Origin: Sinohyriopsis cumingii
Taxonomy: Eukaryota > Mollusca > Bivalvia > Unionida > Unionidae
NCBI GenBank assembly: GCA_028554795.2
Contig: CM068827.1
Location: 73,240,809-73,304,808, forward strand
Direction of reading: 5' to 3'
Length of the DNA stretch: 64,000 bases
Shown here: in pieces, positions 44,201 to 54,291 of the stretch
How positions within the stretch are numbered: the stretch's first letter is position 1
Layout: each line of letters starts with the position of its first letter
Position numbers and translations under genes: made by a program
The notes under the pieces: model-generated
Told to the model about the DNA's origin: nothing
The model's database searches: none
What the model saw: the letters and a program-made list of their open reading frames with translations, nothing else

Positions 44201-44730
44201 TGTAAGGTATCAGGTTGAGTATCCCCTAATGGTTCCAGGAAGGGACTTCGCCATCCGACAATTTCACTGTATGGAATTCTCGCCTGTTTTGCTAGATTTT
44301 CCTTTTGCCTCTTTGCTTCATTAAGAAATGTGTTGACATCGGGATGACCATGTGAAACGCTGTGCGATGCAATTTCCATACCTTTAAGGTAGAATTCGCG
44401 GACAAGGTTGTACACAGTATTTCCATGGGAAATAAAGAGCGTCATCTTGATGGGACATCCGTTTGGATTTTTTCGGCTTGCGTCAAACAGCTTCCGATAA
44501 TAGCCCGCTACTTGAGGCGTAACGGCGTCGTCAAAAGTGAAGAAAACCATTTGTGGTATATCCCGTTTAGGAAGGGGAAGCTCGTCTCTGCAGCAGAAAC
44601 ATTCTGGTGGATTGCACATGTGGCTTTTACGACATTCAATACACGTTGCAGGATCATAACCGTTTATGATATTTGAAAGAATGTTCAAAAAGAATAGTAC
44701 ACAAAGTGTTGATCGAAACAGCGCCTTCAT
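41257..44730 (-). CDS. secreted chitin deacetylase-like protein with two CE4 domains
   Basis: A single open frame of 1157 codons. Residues 1-24 form a signal peptide (hydrophobic VLFFLNILSNII), so the product is secreted. A short cysteine cluster (C30, C33, C39, C44, C46, C47) precedes the first polysaccharide-deacetylase (CE4) domain at about 57-335. This has TFDD at 65-68, the metal-binding HSVSH at 123-127, WRSPF at 160-164 and FGINMHASW at 277-285, as expected for an active N-deacetylase of chitin. Residues about 340-840 form a low-complexity Q/S/T-rich linker. A second cysteine-plus-CE4 unit spans about 848-1157. It keeps the frame of the fold (PFTLDFGW, FGLRLHQNW, NFEPW) but has TIDGD for TFDD, RSPDF for RSPF and no histidine pair, so it is probably not catalytic. 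CE4 proteins of this kind remodel chitin in cuticle, gut lining or shell matrix. No intron is needed. The start is the first ATG ahead of the signal peptide. Intronless or very long last exon are both possible, but the signal peptide favours a complete frame. Confidence 0.93.
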   Translation of the reverse strand: MKALFRSTLCVLFFLNILSNIINGYDPATCIECRKSHMCNPPECFCCRDELPLPKRDIPQMVFFTFDDAVTPQVAGYYRKLFDASRKNPNGCPIKMTLFISHGNTVYNLVREFYLKGMEIASHSVSHGHPDVNTFLNEAKRQKENLAKQARIPYSEIVGWRSPFLEPLGDTQPDTLHKLGYKYDATLTVSKHNINDKAVTPFTLDYGWPYDCKIKPCPGKHHSGFWEIPVVSLLDYMKKYDCVYVDGCNNPPPDEESAYRFLWDNFQSYYKSNRAPFGINMHASWFYYPDRMNAMDRFIQDLANFNDVYIVSAKQVIEWLRHPTPLSQVHNFEPWSCGTQTNMSSAFQVRQQKIQNSLNEIRHKNNVLEQTNIVAGHQEWVEQQRNIRFGENTTEPYIHSPPVVLGMSNSPWQLSQSYRETAPQPIIQPPQSPINFWWKKPQSSERVSTADTVQTPHQRTLVPKGDNRLTMAVMRQHQENMDASQMARPVHRNNIGNTRAALQHSGRSVTDVQQQNPRTDEIKPSSQTHTDEITQTKPETEQAIKMLPNNQSKLQDVAQANMHRGTSQQTNSRSQRIERKEKIFERGSQSKSSDQMTLADIEKLQEPWKTWMLAKYRKDLKEKASESSSQSNNSNQPDIQAVGAMVTQAPSESVNKLETLTERNYVVAAEVVSAANSLQNKEENPEKRLTIKPAHDMERQTSEKQTSTFPVDSGNSGAKEISQSMSDSGLKITSSIKSEEQSSSGSKTLWSLDSIDLASLLNGISLKLPSNLDTYGQNNQESRAKPTLLSAEFVPTSTKNPEVLSFKGKEVMESDRMTMATEVITTGPILFEYNHVTLAPNRAQDSSCIQGDNCIAPECFCKSNTVPAGVKNMKFPQIVYITIDGDINFQSYAKMRQIFAPARTNPNGCKISGTFFVTHSSTNYRLAQILHSDGIEIALNGLKSSAYNNIEDFHRDIQSHIQKIETETSISRDQIKGWRSPDFRPLGDAQFNILHNESLYDSSLISERSDSKASKLWPFTLDFGWGETCEIEICPTLSHPGVWEIPIIPMRGMNGSTPCEYADGCDTSPSSEDDTFQFLMENFRDYYNTNRAPFGLRLHQNWFHWYYRENMNGLLKFIDSLLQLGDVYFVSIASTIEWMKKPTSLSEIQNFEPWKCS

Positions 44731-44977
44731 ATTTGTAGTTTTTTTTTTTTTTTAAACTATTGTCTTTATCAAGAATCAGCAATTCCAAAATGTTGCTTCT
44801 CTGAACACATCCAAAAATGTTAAGATGCCATGGCGCTTGTTAGGATCATAAACAATTCGCCATTGGCAAAGTTAACTGTAGATTGCTTCAGCCATCTTCT
44901 CCCTGAGACGCCCAATGAGAAATACAGAGGCTAATTAGCAAGACCCCACTTAAGCGCCACCTGACAACTGTTTGACA

Positions 44978-44992
44978 TACGTTATATATCGT
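44978..44992 (-). promoter_or_regulatory. possible TATA box for the chitin deacetylase-like gene
   Basis: On the minus strand GATATATAAC lies about 250 bp upstream of the ATG at 44730. It would give a 5-prime UTR of roughly 220 nt containing the A tract just ahead of the ATG. In such AT-rich DNA this may be chance. Confidence 0.3.
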
Positions 44993-44999
44993 CACTAGA

Positions 45000-45257
45000 A
45001 CATGTGCTCCAGGCGAGACTCGACGATTTAACGGGAATTGCTTTTGTGAACTAACATATAGCCTAGGGGGCTAAGATGTGTCTAAAATAAAACCATTTAT
45101 AACATGGACTTAATGAAGAGAAAGGGATGTCAAGAAAGTGTACTATGAAATAGGGGAAATGTACAAGAAATTTTTTATATTTAGAGTACGTGTCTTATTT
45201 TCAACAGTTCTACTAATATTTTATACTCTATGAAATGTATCCTGATTACGCGCGCGC

Positions 45258-45297
<40 letters not shown>

Positions 45298-46540
45298 GTA
45301 TTATTGATATAAATCTACTGGAAATACGTTTATTTACTACCCATAAAGTCGACTGAGGCAGAAATATAGCAATCGCAAAATTTCACAAACTTAGCAGAAG
45401 GTTACACCAAAATGAAAACAAAACGTTTCACTTCCAAAATAAAAAAGCTACCCTACCATCTGCCTCTCCCACCCATTACCATGAAAAATATTCCATCACA
45501 GGAACATCAGCATGAATACAAGCGCATATGCAAAAGAACTGTTAAGACCTTCTGCTCATCAAGATCTCTGTTCATACCCTTTCTTGATAAAGATAATATC
45601 ATTATGTTGATGTGATTAGTAAAGTTATGACTGGTTCTGTATTTTCTATGACTGGTTGTATCTTTACAACTGCATGGTGACCTGGAGATTCCCCCTCCCC
45701 CCCCCCCCAAAAAAAAAAAAGTTTCAGAAAGAAAGAAACTGTTAGCAGCACGCACAATCGATATGTCTATCAATTTTGTTTCTACAGTTAACCCTCCACT
45801 TTGCAACATTTTCAAATGCAGAGAGATTTTGAAAACAAACATAAATTAAGCGGTCGATACACTGATTAAAAAGGAATTATTACTTTAACTATGTAAATAT
45901 AGAACATTAATAAATAAGCATATTTGCATTATCTGGCAGTGTATCCACATCTAAAGTTCAGAATCCGCACAAAAACGGATCCAGCCGTAGATTTGGTCTA
46001 CTCCTGCATACCAGCTTCGTTGCTTAGTACCTGGATTTAAAAGTCCGTAATTAATCTATCTCTTGTATGATAATTTTACAGACGTTTCCGATATGTCCAT
46101 CGCCCTTACTGACATCTCCTAATCAAATTAGCTCGAGTCCATTGGAGACTTATAGCTCATGCGTGGTGAGAGTAAATACATTGATTTTCCACGTATTCGA
46201 AAGTTACCGTACATTGATTTTGTGTAACAAGTCTGTAAATTTCGCAATTATTTGAATATATTTAAAAATAATTTCTTATGTACAAAAGAGTGAGATTGAT
46301 TTTTAAAAATCCCCACCCCCCAAAAAATATATTGGTGTTTACTGAAACTGTTATGAAAGACATTTTAAAATAAACGATCCTAAAATATTCCAAACTGACA
46401 AGGCTTACATGCACTTATAAAGGAACTTTACTCTAATATCATGGGGTGCTTAGTGAACAATTAGCATACTATTGCCCTGTGTGTAATTTTAAACATCCAG
46501 TCCTGATCTTCAAATGTTATTTACACTGGGTTTAAGGTCT
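45000..46540. other. non-coding with simple repeats
   Basis: Contains an (AG)n run at 45261-45293 and a C10/A12 tract near 45698-45720. No supported gene. Confidence 0.4.
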
Positions 46541-46544
46541 TCCT

Positions 46545-46779
46545 GCGGGGAGGGAGGGCGAGTGGTCTAATGAGCTCACCTATGTCCATGTGGGTTCGAG
46601 TCTCGGGTTCGGACAACGTGGGTATGTGAGATTAACTGCCAATAGCTTCCCTCGGGTCGGTGGTTCTTACCGGCATTGTCCCGGGATCGTCCTCCACCAG
46701 CTAATGTAACCGCCACATATGGTCTATCTTGTGCTGGGAAATGACGTTAGACCGAAAACAACAACAACAAAACAACAAC
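46545..46779 (+). mobile_element. tRNA-derived SINE, best preserved copy
   Basis: The tRNA-like head has an A box GAGTGGTCTAATGAGCTCAC at about 46560 and a B box GGGTTCGAGTCTC at 46592-46604. It is followed by a body (GGTGGTTCTTACCGGCATT, TCCTCCACCAGCTAATGTAA) and a conserved end GCTGGGAAATGACGTTAGAC leading into an AAC-repeat tail. Copies at 9645-9915, 22231-22465 and a tail fragment at 49008-49055 belong to the same family. Confidence 0.88.
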
Positions 46780-48957
46780 TTCCATAAATAATTGATCCCT
46801 TTAACATGCAGCGAAACTATTTGACCGCATATGTGTAACATTTTTTGTGTGTTTCCTTCGTGTGAGTCCACATAATATAGATTTGCATTAAAGACCATAG
46901 GGAATGGAATTGTATAAGTTAGCTCATACTTATTAAGTGTGTTGTTTTCTGAAGATTATTTGCACAGTTATGTCCGATCTTGCGGCCATTCACTTGCTTA
47001 GCCATGTCCGTATTCTCTAAATGTTAACATACATACATACGTACATACATACATACATACATACATACATACTCGATCCTTATCCACAAATTTTTGTCGT
47101 CTGAAAAGACATCAACGGAACAGGATAATATACGGGGGGGGGGTGTAGTTAACGATGTGACTATAACCATAATAACTGACAATACGTATATAATAACATC
47201 ATTATCTGTTTTCTGACAATACACGTTTAATTGTTTTCCAGGCATTATGAGAACGCTGCCGGTTGTAATTGTCAGAATGATCGAAAGCCTTGCTGTTTCG
47301 TAACAAGCGATTTACGATCGTATAACGGTCATAATTTACCTTTGGCATGTTTATTTCATTCATTGCGTGATGTAGTCATCATTACTTATTTGAGGAAGAG
47401 AAGCCTAATTTGACTGAGATCCAGTGTCACGGAAATATGAACACGGAAAATACCTTTGTACTTGATATGAACGTTGCCGCTTTCAGCGTTACACAGGGTG
47501 TATTCGTTTATAACCTTAGCGATTTAGATATACTGATTTCTGTTCATTATCTGATGCACACACACATAAATCATTAACAGCGAGGAACCAGTTTTAACTT
47601 GATTTTGCTGGTCTTGGATACGGCCACATTCATACTACTTATTCGAGGTGCGTGTTATCACAGTTATATCGGTTTAGCGCAGTATTTGTTTCTAATGGTT
47701 CCTGCCATGATCGTTTCCTGTATACCGGTATGTTGTTAATTTCCTTAGTAAAGAAATGTACGGAAATTCCCGACGAACCTTGTTACAATTTAATGATATT
47801 TACAGCGTGTTTTCATTATTCAAAAGGACAAAAATAGTTAAAAAATAATATTTTTTCACAAAATAGTTGTATTTGTCATAAATTAATGGTAAATATGATC
47901 AAATAATTATATTTATGAATCTTTAATCACGTGCTTCACACGTATCAAGTATGCCAACGCGCAGGCGAAGTGGAATATTGTGAAACATATTCGTGCCAAA
48001 CCCAACTTTCGGAAAATTTTCGGATGGAAAACCCCTCAACTCAAAATGAAAATAGAAACACGTGAATGTGAATGTGTTAAATATCAATAGACCATTCTCA
48101 GCACGATGTATTTCACAGTATCAGCAGTAGTATAAGCTAATCATCACACTTTAGATACAGCTTTTAGATTGAAAATTACTCAACAATTAATATATACGTA
48201 GCGAAATGAGCTACTATAACGTACTGGCTATTTAATTCTTTATGGGGGAGGGCTGTGATTTTCTTTAGAGCTGAACTGTTTTCTTTTATCTCAAGAAAAT
48301 TTTTAAAAAATCCCCCAAATAATATAATGGATATAACATGGTGTTATTTTGCTTTAAAGTAGAAGAAATTTTTCCAGCCATTGACATATGGAAATTAAAC
48401 AAAAGACTATCAGGTTCTGGCCCCTGAACATCGAGTTGTTGTATCGTAATATAATTGCGGTATACCGTGATACGTATCGCGGAATTTTCAGAAATACAGC
48501 GGTACACAGTTGTTCATGGTATCCAGTTCTACCACTTACAATCCAGATTCGCTCTGTCTGGAAACAATATGACTGACAAAATGTTAAAGCTACGTTAAAA
48601 ATCCAATCTACACACACGCGCGCTCGCATGGACACGCTCATCATAATACATGTGAGTTTTATCAGGAAGCTGTCCATTTTACAGAAGCCATCGTCAGCTG
48701 GAGAGGTTTGTGAAAATGAAAACTGTTTTTTCTTGCCATCCGTTCTATATGATGAAATTGTTTAATATATTTAAGGTTTTTGGAATGTATTATAATCTTC
48801 TACAAAGCAAGATCTATGCCACATAGCACCATGATATCAGGTAGAAAATGGTCTGCGCGACAGAGAGCTTCTTGAAAGATCCTTCGGCAGGCTACGAGAA
48901 CAGACCACACAGGGTCGTTGTCTTACCATTAGTCTGGAACTATGGACCGGAAATACA

Positions 48958-48988
<31 letters not shown>

Positions 48989-50690
48989 TGTATGTATGTA
49001 TGTATGTTGTTGTTGTTGTAGGGTTTAACGCCTTTTTTCAGCACACGATAGGCTATACGTATGTATATATGTATATATATATATATTGTTTGAATCAAAT
49101 AGTCAATATCATCATGTGCGATAATCAGTATAAAACACCATCAGACATGTTGATGACCATTACATTGATCATAAATCTCGTTGATAATTGCATACATTGA
49201 TCATATCACGTGACAGATCTATGACATATATGCTGATAAAATTCATGTTTTGATCATATTCGCTGACAACCAGAATAGTTTCGGAGTATTTACTAAAAGT
49301 CCATGGTTATGATGAGACCCATGAAGAAACAAAACCTTTTCGTTATACCCGTTGTGAATTTTGTGGGTAGTAGTAAGATAAGGTTTTATATTGTTATAGT
49401 GAAATCTGTGAGAGATGGAAGTAAGTCTTTAAGCTAGGGTGTCAGAGAATGGTCCATCAATAATTTGCACAAGTCAGTTATCACAGGGCAGAAGCGAAAT
49501 CAAACATTTTTAAAGATTGTGACTTTAATTTATAATGAGTAAGAATAGGTTTTACGCAAGCATATTATTGCACCATTTGCGTGGTACACAAAGCTTTTTG
49601 AAAAGTTCTATGATATCTCGTAGTGTTTGCATTCTTCCTATCAAGCGATCTATAGTTTTGTTTCTTTTCTTCAATACAATTCAAGAAGAGCCGTAACATC
49701 TATCATAAACTCCGAAGCGTGCATGCATTTCCCGTTCGTATCTTAACAAGCATTTACTTGTCTTCTTCATGTCAGAAATTACTTTGTGATACTCTTAAAA
49801 TGCAATTTGTCTCTTTCAGTTACTTAATTTAGATGGAACAAATCTGCATTAAATTTCAATAAATGGCGCTAATTTTAGATAACGTAACCTTTGATCTGTT
49901 CTTGTATATAAATACAATTGAGCTTTGTCATTCAGTTATGAATATGCTTGCCAATATGGTCTTGACCTTTAAGCATTTAAATAATACCACTAGTGCTCCA
50001 TTCATTTAGCGAAATTTTAAACTACGTTTATTTATGTATTACATTAATGATGGCTTGTGATTTAAAATGTTAAACTCTTCCATTTTATTTCAATGTGTAA
50101 TGCTTTTCGATACCTCTCTGACGACCAACCTTTCAAAAATTAAATAACAAGTTTGAGCGTTTTCTATAAATCTGCATGAATATTGTGTTTTTGTAAACGT
50201 TCTCTAATAAAAATAAGGTTAGTAAAAATTACCTTAATTTTATTGAAGTGAAATGCGCTCTCAGTCAATTATGATTGAAGAGTTTTGTTCTATCGCATAA
50301 ACGTGTAGACTGATGAATCATAACGCATACTTGCAATTGGTTGAAAAATGCAAAGATTTATAGCATGACGATACGTGAACCATTCTGTTTTTGGGTAGCT
50401 CAGTGACAATCATGCCATATGAGTAGTAATAGGGGATACCGTAGGGCACATGAAAACATGTAAGAAAAAACAGGGGGTTGTACCGTAGGGCAAAGGGGAA
50501 TTTAACGTGGGGAATTTCAACATGTGTAGGACTATAGAGGGACAAAAAAGTATTCGGAATGTAAAGGGACAACATAAATGGAACGGGGGAAGTGACGTCA
50601 CGGTACTGACTATTAGCAACAATATAGCAAGAGGACTGACCTCTATCGGGACCAAAAAGCGGGACAAAAAACAACCAATAATCCGCTGAA
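46780..50690. other. non-coding with microsatellites and repeat fragments
   Basis: (CATA)n at about 47027-47072, (TGTA)n at 48961-49007 joined to a minus-strand SINE tail fragment at 49008-49055, and a dispersed repeat piece at 48825-48955. TACCGTAGGGCA occurs twice near 50440 and 50482, just left of the Polinton boundary. No supported gene; the minus frame 50318-50698 has no recognisable domain. Confidence 0.4.
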
Positions 50691-51390
50691 GGTTGCATTG
50701 CTCACGATACCAACGATTAACTGCTTGGGTAACTGTCCTTGGAACAGATGATCTTCGATCTTGGATCGGAATCCAGTGGCAATGGTGAAAGGTTTCAGTT
50801 CCACGCGTCCTATCGGATACTTGGAGGTCGTTCTGCTCAAATTGTGACTGATGTCGTTTCCCACTTTAGGTAACACTTCCACATGTCGCACGCAGAGTCT
50901 GGCTTACTCGATGTAGGTTTTGTAATCGGCAGCACCAGCCATCAAATAGAAAGTGGTACTGCTGCAATTTAGTCTCAGACGAACATCCACGCCGTTCAGC
51001 AAATACGTCTCTTGTAACCTCATGTCCAAATGCAAGCAGTTCATCAGTTCTAAACTTCGGCTTCCATCAATTTTCTTTTGACTGCGCCAAATCCATTATT
51101 GGCGCAATCTTTATCTGCCACCTCATCGAACTTGTCCGTTGTGTCAGGTTTCCATACCACTCGATAAGGGCAAGTATCCATGCTGATGCTGACTAGTTTT
51201 TTTTTATTCAAGTACAGGTCCACTTCGCCGAACAAGAACTATATGAAATTGTTGACGGGAGCTACTGCCTCATCGGCATCTAGATCGCCATCATCCGAAT
51301 CGTTCACTTTGACTTTCAAATACAAGTAACTACTGTTCAGATCGATGTGATCTTCGAGCTGTCCTTTGATTTCAAACTGGAACAGTCGCA
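50690..51390 (-). pseudogene. major capsid protein (double jelly-roll) remnant
   Basis: Pieces follow the order of Polinton major capsid proteins: LFQFEIKGQLEDHIDLNSSY and an acidic stretch ending APVNNFI (51385-51242), FGEVDLYLNKKKLV...CPYR (51235-51150), and RVELKPFTIATGFRSKIEDH followed by FQGQLPKQLIVGIVSNATFSG (about 50810-50692). The last block corresponds to the strongly conserved LFLGQLPKRLIVGLVDN region. A TAG stop interrupts the frame at 51239-51241, further frame changes occur between 51050 and 50891, and homology ends abruptly at about 50690, so roughly the C-terminal half is missing. Confidence 0.87.
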
Positions 51391-51429
51391 AGACTCTCTG
51401 TGCGTCACTTTGTTGTCTCTATGATTTAA

Positions 51430-51740
51430 TAATCAAAAACTTATAAGTCTCGAGCAGTTCTTCTTTTCTTAGTCTTTCTTGCTTTATGAGTGTGAAGTCT
51501 TCTGAAAGGGGTGTTTTCGTCCTCTCTTTCTGCCTTTTGCTTGCTGTGCGGTCAGGGAAGTGGGAATGCCTGACTCCGCAGCTCCCAGGGCATTTATAGG
51601 AGTTTCTCACCGCCCAAATATGTCTCTGTCTGTTTGAAGCAAGACAGTTTTGCCTGCTCTCAAGAAAACTTCTTTAGGGTTTTGTTTGTCGATGATGATA
51701 TTTTGGAGAAATTCTTTACCGTGAGTCAATCCTCGTGTCA
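51430..51740 (-). pseudogene. remnant of a small capsid-associated ORF
   Basis: Between the minor and major capsid genes, one minus frame gives an alanine- and lysine-rich peptide (LRAGKTVLLQ..., ALGAAESG, AQQAKGRKRGRK). This kind of composition and position suits the pVI-like or small basic virion protein that Polintons carry next to the capsid genes. The frame is broken by at least one stop. The 51419-51610 frame is the alternative phase. I cannot assign it firmly. Confidence 0.35.
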
Positions 51741-51849
51741 CCATCGGTTTCAACATCGGACGTATCGAACGAAAGGCTATTTCAACATATCTCTTAAACC
51801 ATGTCCTCGCTGTCGAGCGACTGCTCGGTACACTGGATACATGACTTAC

Positions 51850-52192
51850 AAATAGTTAGAGAATCGCTTACGAAAATGACTTTTCCTTTGAAGAATGGAT
51901 TATTTTGTCCCAAATCTCCTTTTATAGCAATGTTGACTGTGTCGAAATATGACTTACTGACGGGTGAATGATGAGGGTGTACAAATTAGGGGTGAACGTG
52001 ATAGATGTTTCCACCTTTCTGGTCACTGGTCGTGGTACTATCCATTTTAAACGGTTCGGAGGTATGGGCTTTGTGATCTAAATGGATGGCCTGAAGTGAT
52101 TTGGCCGTGTAACAACACAAAGTGTTATTGGGAAACACCTCCATGGAACTGTCACTGGGTATGGTTATGTAAAATTTGTTGTTGTTGTTCAT
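51850..52192 (-). pseudogene. minor capsid (penton-type) protein remnant
   Basis: The start MNNNNKFYITIPSDSSMEVF followed by PNNTL matches the N-terminus of Polinton minor capsid proteins (FYVTLPSNSSM.yfP.NT pattern). After a stop at about 51986 the same frame continues with SKSYFDTVNIAIKGDLGQNN and FFKGKVIF, which fits the C-terminal strand region of the same family. Only about 115 codons separate the two ends, whereas these proteins normally run to a few hundred residues, so a large internal deletion is likely. Confidence 0.72.
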
Positions 52193-52229
52193 AATTCCAG
52201 AGTTCTGCTGTCCGATCGGTCATTGGAAG

Positions 52230-52487
52230 TCAGAGGAGTGTCTCCGCCCAAAATGTTGTTGTTGTTGTTGTTGGAGTGATGACTGACGCTGGACGCAAGA
52301 TTCCGTTATTCCCGTTCGATGAGTATTTCAGGGAAGCATTGGGAAGAAGGTAACTGATGAAACTGCTCAATATAATGGTCCACAATTGTTTGTCTCCTTG
52401 TTGCAAACTCAAATTGGCAATGGCCGCACCGATGACACAATGTACCAGAAAGATTTGGCAGAAAAAGACGATTTGATATTTAGGCAC
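52230..52487 (-). CDS. small hydrophobic Polinton-type protein
   Basis: An open frame of 85 codons with two hydrophobic segments: IVFFCQIFLVHCVIGAAIAN at residues 5-24 and LWTIILSSFISYLLP at about 35-49. It is followed by a polar tail with a run of six threonines. It lies between integrase and minor capsid, where Polintons and adintoviruses often have a short membrane or virion-associated ORF. No function is known to me. It is one of the few genes here without an obvious break. Confidence 0.55.
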   Translation of the reverse strand: MPKYQIVFFCQIFLVHCVIGAAIANLSLQQGDKQLWTIILSSFISYLLPNASLKYSSNGNNGILRPASVITPTTTTTTFWAETLL

Positions 52488-52612
52488 ACGTTCTCAGCAC
52501 CACACAAACAATAGTTGTTTTTTTAGATCTTGCAGAGAAGAACTGTGAGAAGGAGTTGTCACTGCGGTGATAGCGGTAGCTGAGGCTGTGTGGAAGGACA
52601 AGATCGTCACTT

Positions 52613-53640
52613 CTATTTATAGTCGATGACTTGCGAAGCGTCGATCCAAGAATTCAAACTGGGAGGATATCCTTTCCAACGTACTTTGACTTCTTCGACA
52701 CGGCGTTTGCCCACTTTACGGCTTCTTCGTTCGAGAATGCTTTCGATGTCGTACACTTCGTCTTCTTTTTTGGTCACGCGTTGTAACTCTGGCAAGTAAA
52801 ACGTTCCCCGTTCATGTCTTCCAATTTATAGACGGTAGGATGAAGAGCACGCACTCGTCCAGTGACACGAAACAATTCGGTGGTCCATTTGGGTAAGTAG
52901 CCTTTGTCAAAAGTGCGTTTGGTTTTGCCAATGCGCACCCAATCTCCTACTGCTAACATTCCTCTTTTATCGGGGACAGCCACCATCAGGGACGTATCAA
53001 ACAGGCGCTCGAAAACGGTCACTTCGTTGTCGGGAGTCACGTCTTGGGGAAAAGTCCGATGCTTCGACGGTCAGATTGGTTGTACTCTTGAACCAGGTGC
53101 GGTAAGATGTCGATGTACTTGAGAGTGTGTTGATGTGTAAATTATTTCCACATGCGTTCTTTCAAGGTACGTTTCGGGATTCTCGTTGGTGAAAAATGAA
53201 AGTCACGTTTCTTTAATTCTTCTTGGAAAGCTTGGATCAGAAATTCGGTGCAATTGTCAGTTTGCCATCGAAGAGGGTGACGACCGCTTTGTTGCAACAT
53301 CATTTGGAGGGCTCTCGCTAATTCACTGCTCGATTTGGAAGTCAATGGCACTACCCATGCAAATTTGGAAAAGACGTCGATGACACAAAACAAATATTTG
53401 TAGCTAGCTAAATGAGAGACATTTGCTTGTCATTGGTGATTGATGCCTTCCACTTGGGTGCGACTTCTGGAAAATATTTGTCGAATGGGTTTCTATAAAG
53501 AGTACGTAGCTTGTTCTTGTAACCATCGTTTCACTTGATGTAAACGGAAACTTTTCAGACAAGTTTTGGTGGCAAGATACAATTCCTGAACTCCTCCGTA
53601 TTCCGCAGGATGGGATGGATCGTAGTAAATGCACCCTAAC
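52613..53640 (-). pseudogene. retroviral-type integrase with C-terminal chromodomain
   Basis: The blocks read leftwards. The N-terminal part has YYDPSHPAEYGGVQELYLAT (about 53625-53565). The rve core at 53142-53393 has CVIDVFSKFAWVVPL, QTDNCTEF and KERMW for the second and third catalytic acids. The SH3-like part at 52774-53040 has GDWVRIGKTKRTFDKGYLPK. The chromodomain at 52613-52795 has YDIESILERR and VRWKGYPPSLNSWID. This domain order is typical of Polinton integrases, where the chromodomain probably guides insertion into chromatin. Breaks include frame changes between all four blocks and a TGA at 53430-53432. At the same spot the DLVD-like segment carrying the first catalytic aspartate is not present (QANVSHLA remains). 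Confidence 0.88.
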
Positions 53641-53674
53641 ACCTTTTAAAATTTTTTAATAAGTCACTCACTCT

Positions 53675-54236
53675 TCACTGGTGCTACTCTTTTTTTCGTG
53701 TGGTATTTTCTTGGATTGTAATGCTTTGCTTGTCCGGCGAGCGATAGCTGTTGAGGAGGAAGATGTCTGAACAGGGGTATTCGGTTCTTGTTTCACTTTG
53801 TCTTCACCTTCCGTTTCTGATGAAGAATTGGTGGCCATCATTTTTTTAATCCATCCAATTCTGGATGTAGGTGGTGTTGTTAACTTGCTTACTTTCTCTG
53901 GTGGTGTTGTTAACTTGTGTACTTCTTCTGGTGGAATTTGAACTCTTCTTCTTCTCTTTTTTATGTCGTGATCATCGGGCGTAGTGGTGGTGGTGAACTT
54001 TTCATCAAGGTCGTAAAATCTTTCAGAGTGGGCAGAGCTGTTTTGTCTAAAGCTTTCTGGTGAAAGAGTTGCAGTCGTTGAAAGAACTGACCGTACTTTT
54101 GCGATTTTTCTGTTTCGGACAAATCGTTGCTATCCATCAACGACTGCAATTCGTGTCGTAACTAGAACATCTCGGTCAAACTCGGATTCGGAGGCAAATG
54201 TGGAGTTCGTTGTTCTTGCCAACTATGGTATTCCAT
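53675..54236 (-). pseudogene. conserved Polinton protein of unknown function
   Basis: Starts at an ATG at 54234-54236 and reads HLPPNPSLTEMF, a TAG stop, then LRHELQSLMDSNDLSETEKS and QKYGQFFQRLQLF (to about 54050). This fits a conserved block seen in many Polintons, in which a short acidic helix is followed by K.Y...LQR. After a frame change near 54000 the tail continues in another frame as KKRRRRVQIPPEEV, two copies of KLTTPP (VHKLTTPPEKVSKLTTPP), GWIKKMM and a Ser/Thr/Lys-rich end to about 53675. The role is not known to me. It lies just upstream of the integrase on the same strand. Confidence 0.55.
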
Positions 54237-54291
54237 CCATCGTTTCTAAGGCACTAAAGCCAGTTTTCAACCTTCCATTCGATTTCAAGGG

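Noticed and set aside
42000-44600. Several plus-strand open frames of 60-127 codons
   Set aside because: Antisense shadows of the chitin deacetylase-like gene.
46555-46625. Possible tRNA gene on the plus strand
   Set aside because: tRNA-like promoter of a SINE: the same body and AAC tail recur at three other places in the window.
50318-50698. 126-codon minus frame at the left edge of the Polinton
   Set aside because: No similarity by eye to the missing capsid C-terminus or any other family; it probably arises by chance at the junction.
53404-53634. 76-codon minus frame in the integrase region
   Set aside because: Out-of-phase shadow of the integrase N-terminal block, which reads YYDPSHPAEYGG in another frame.
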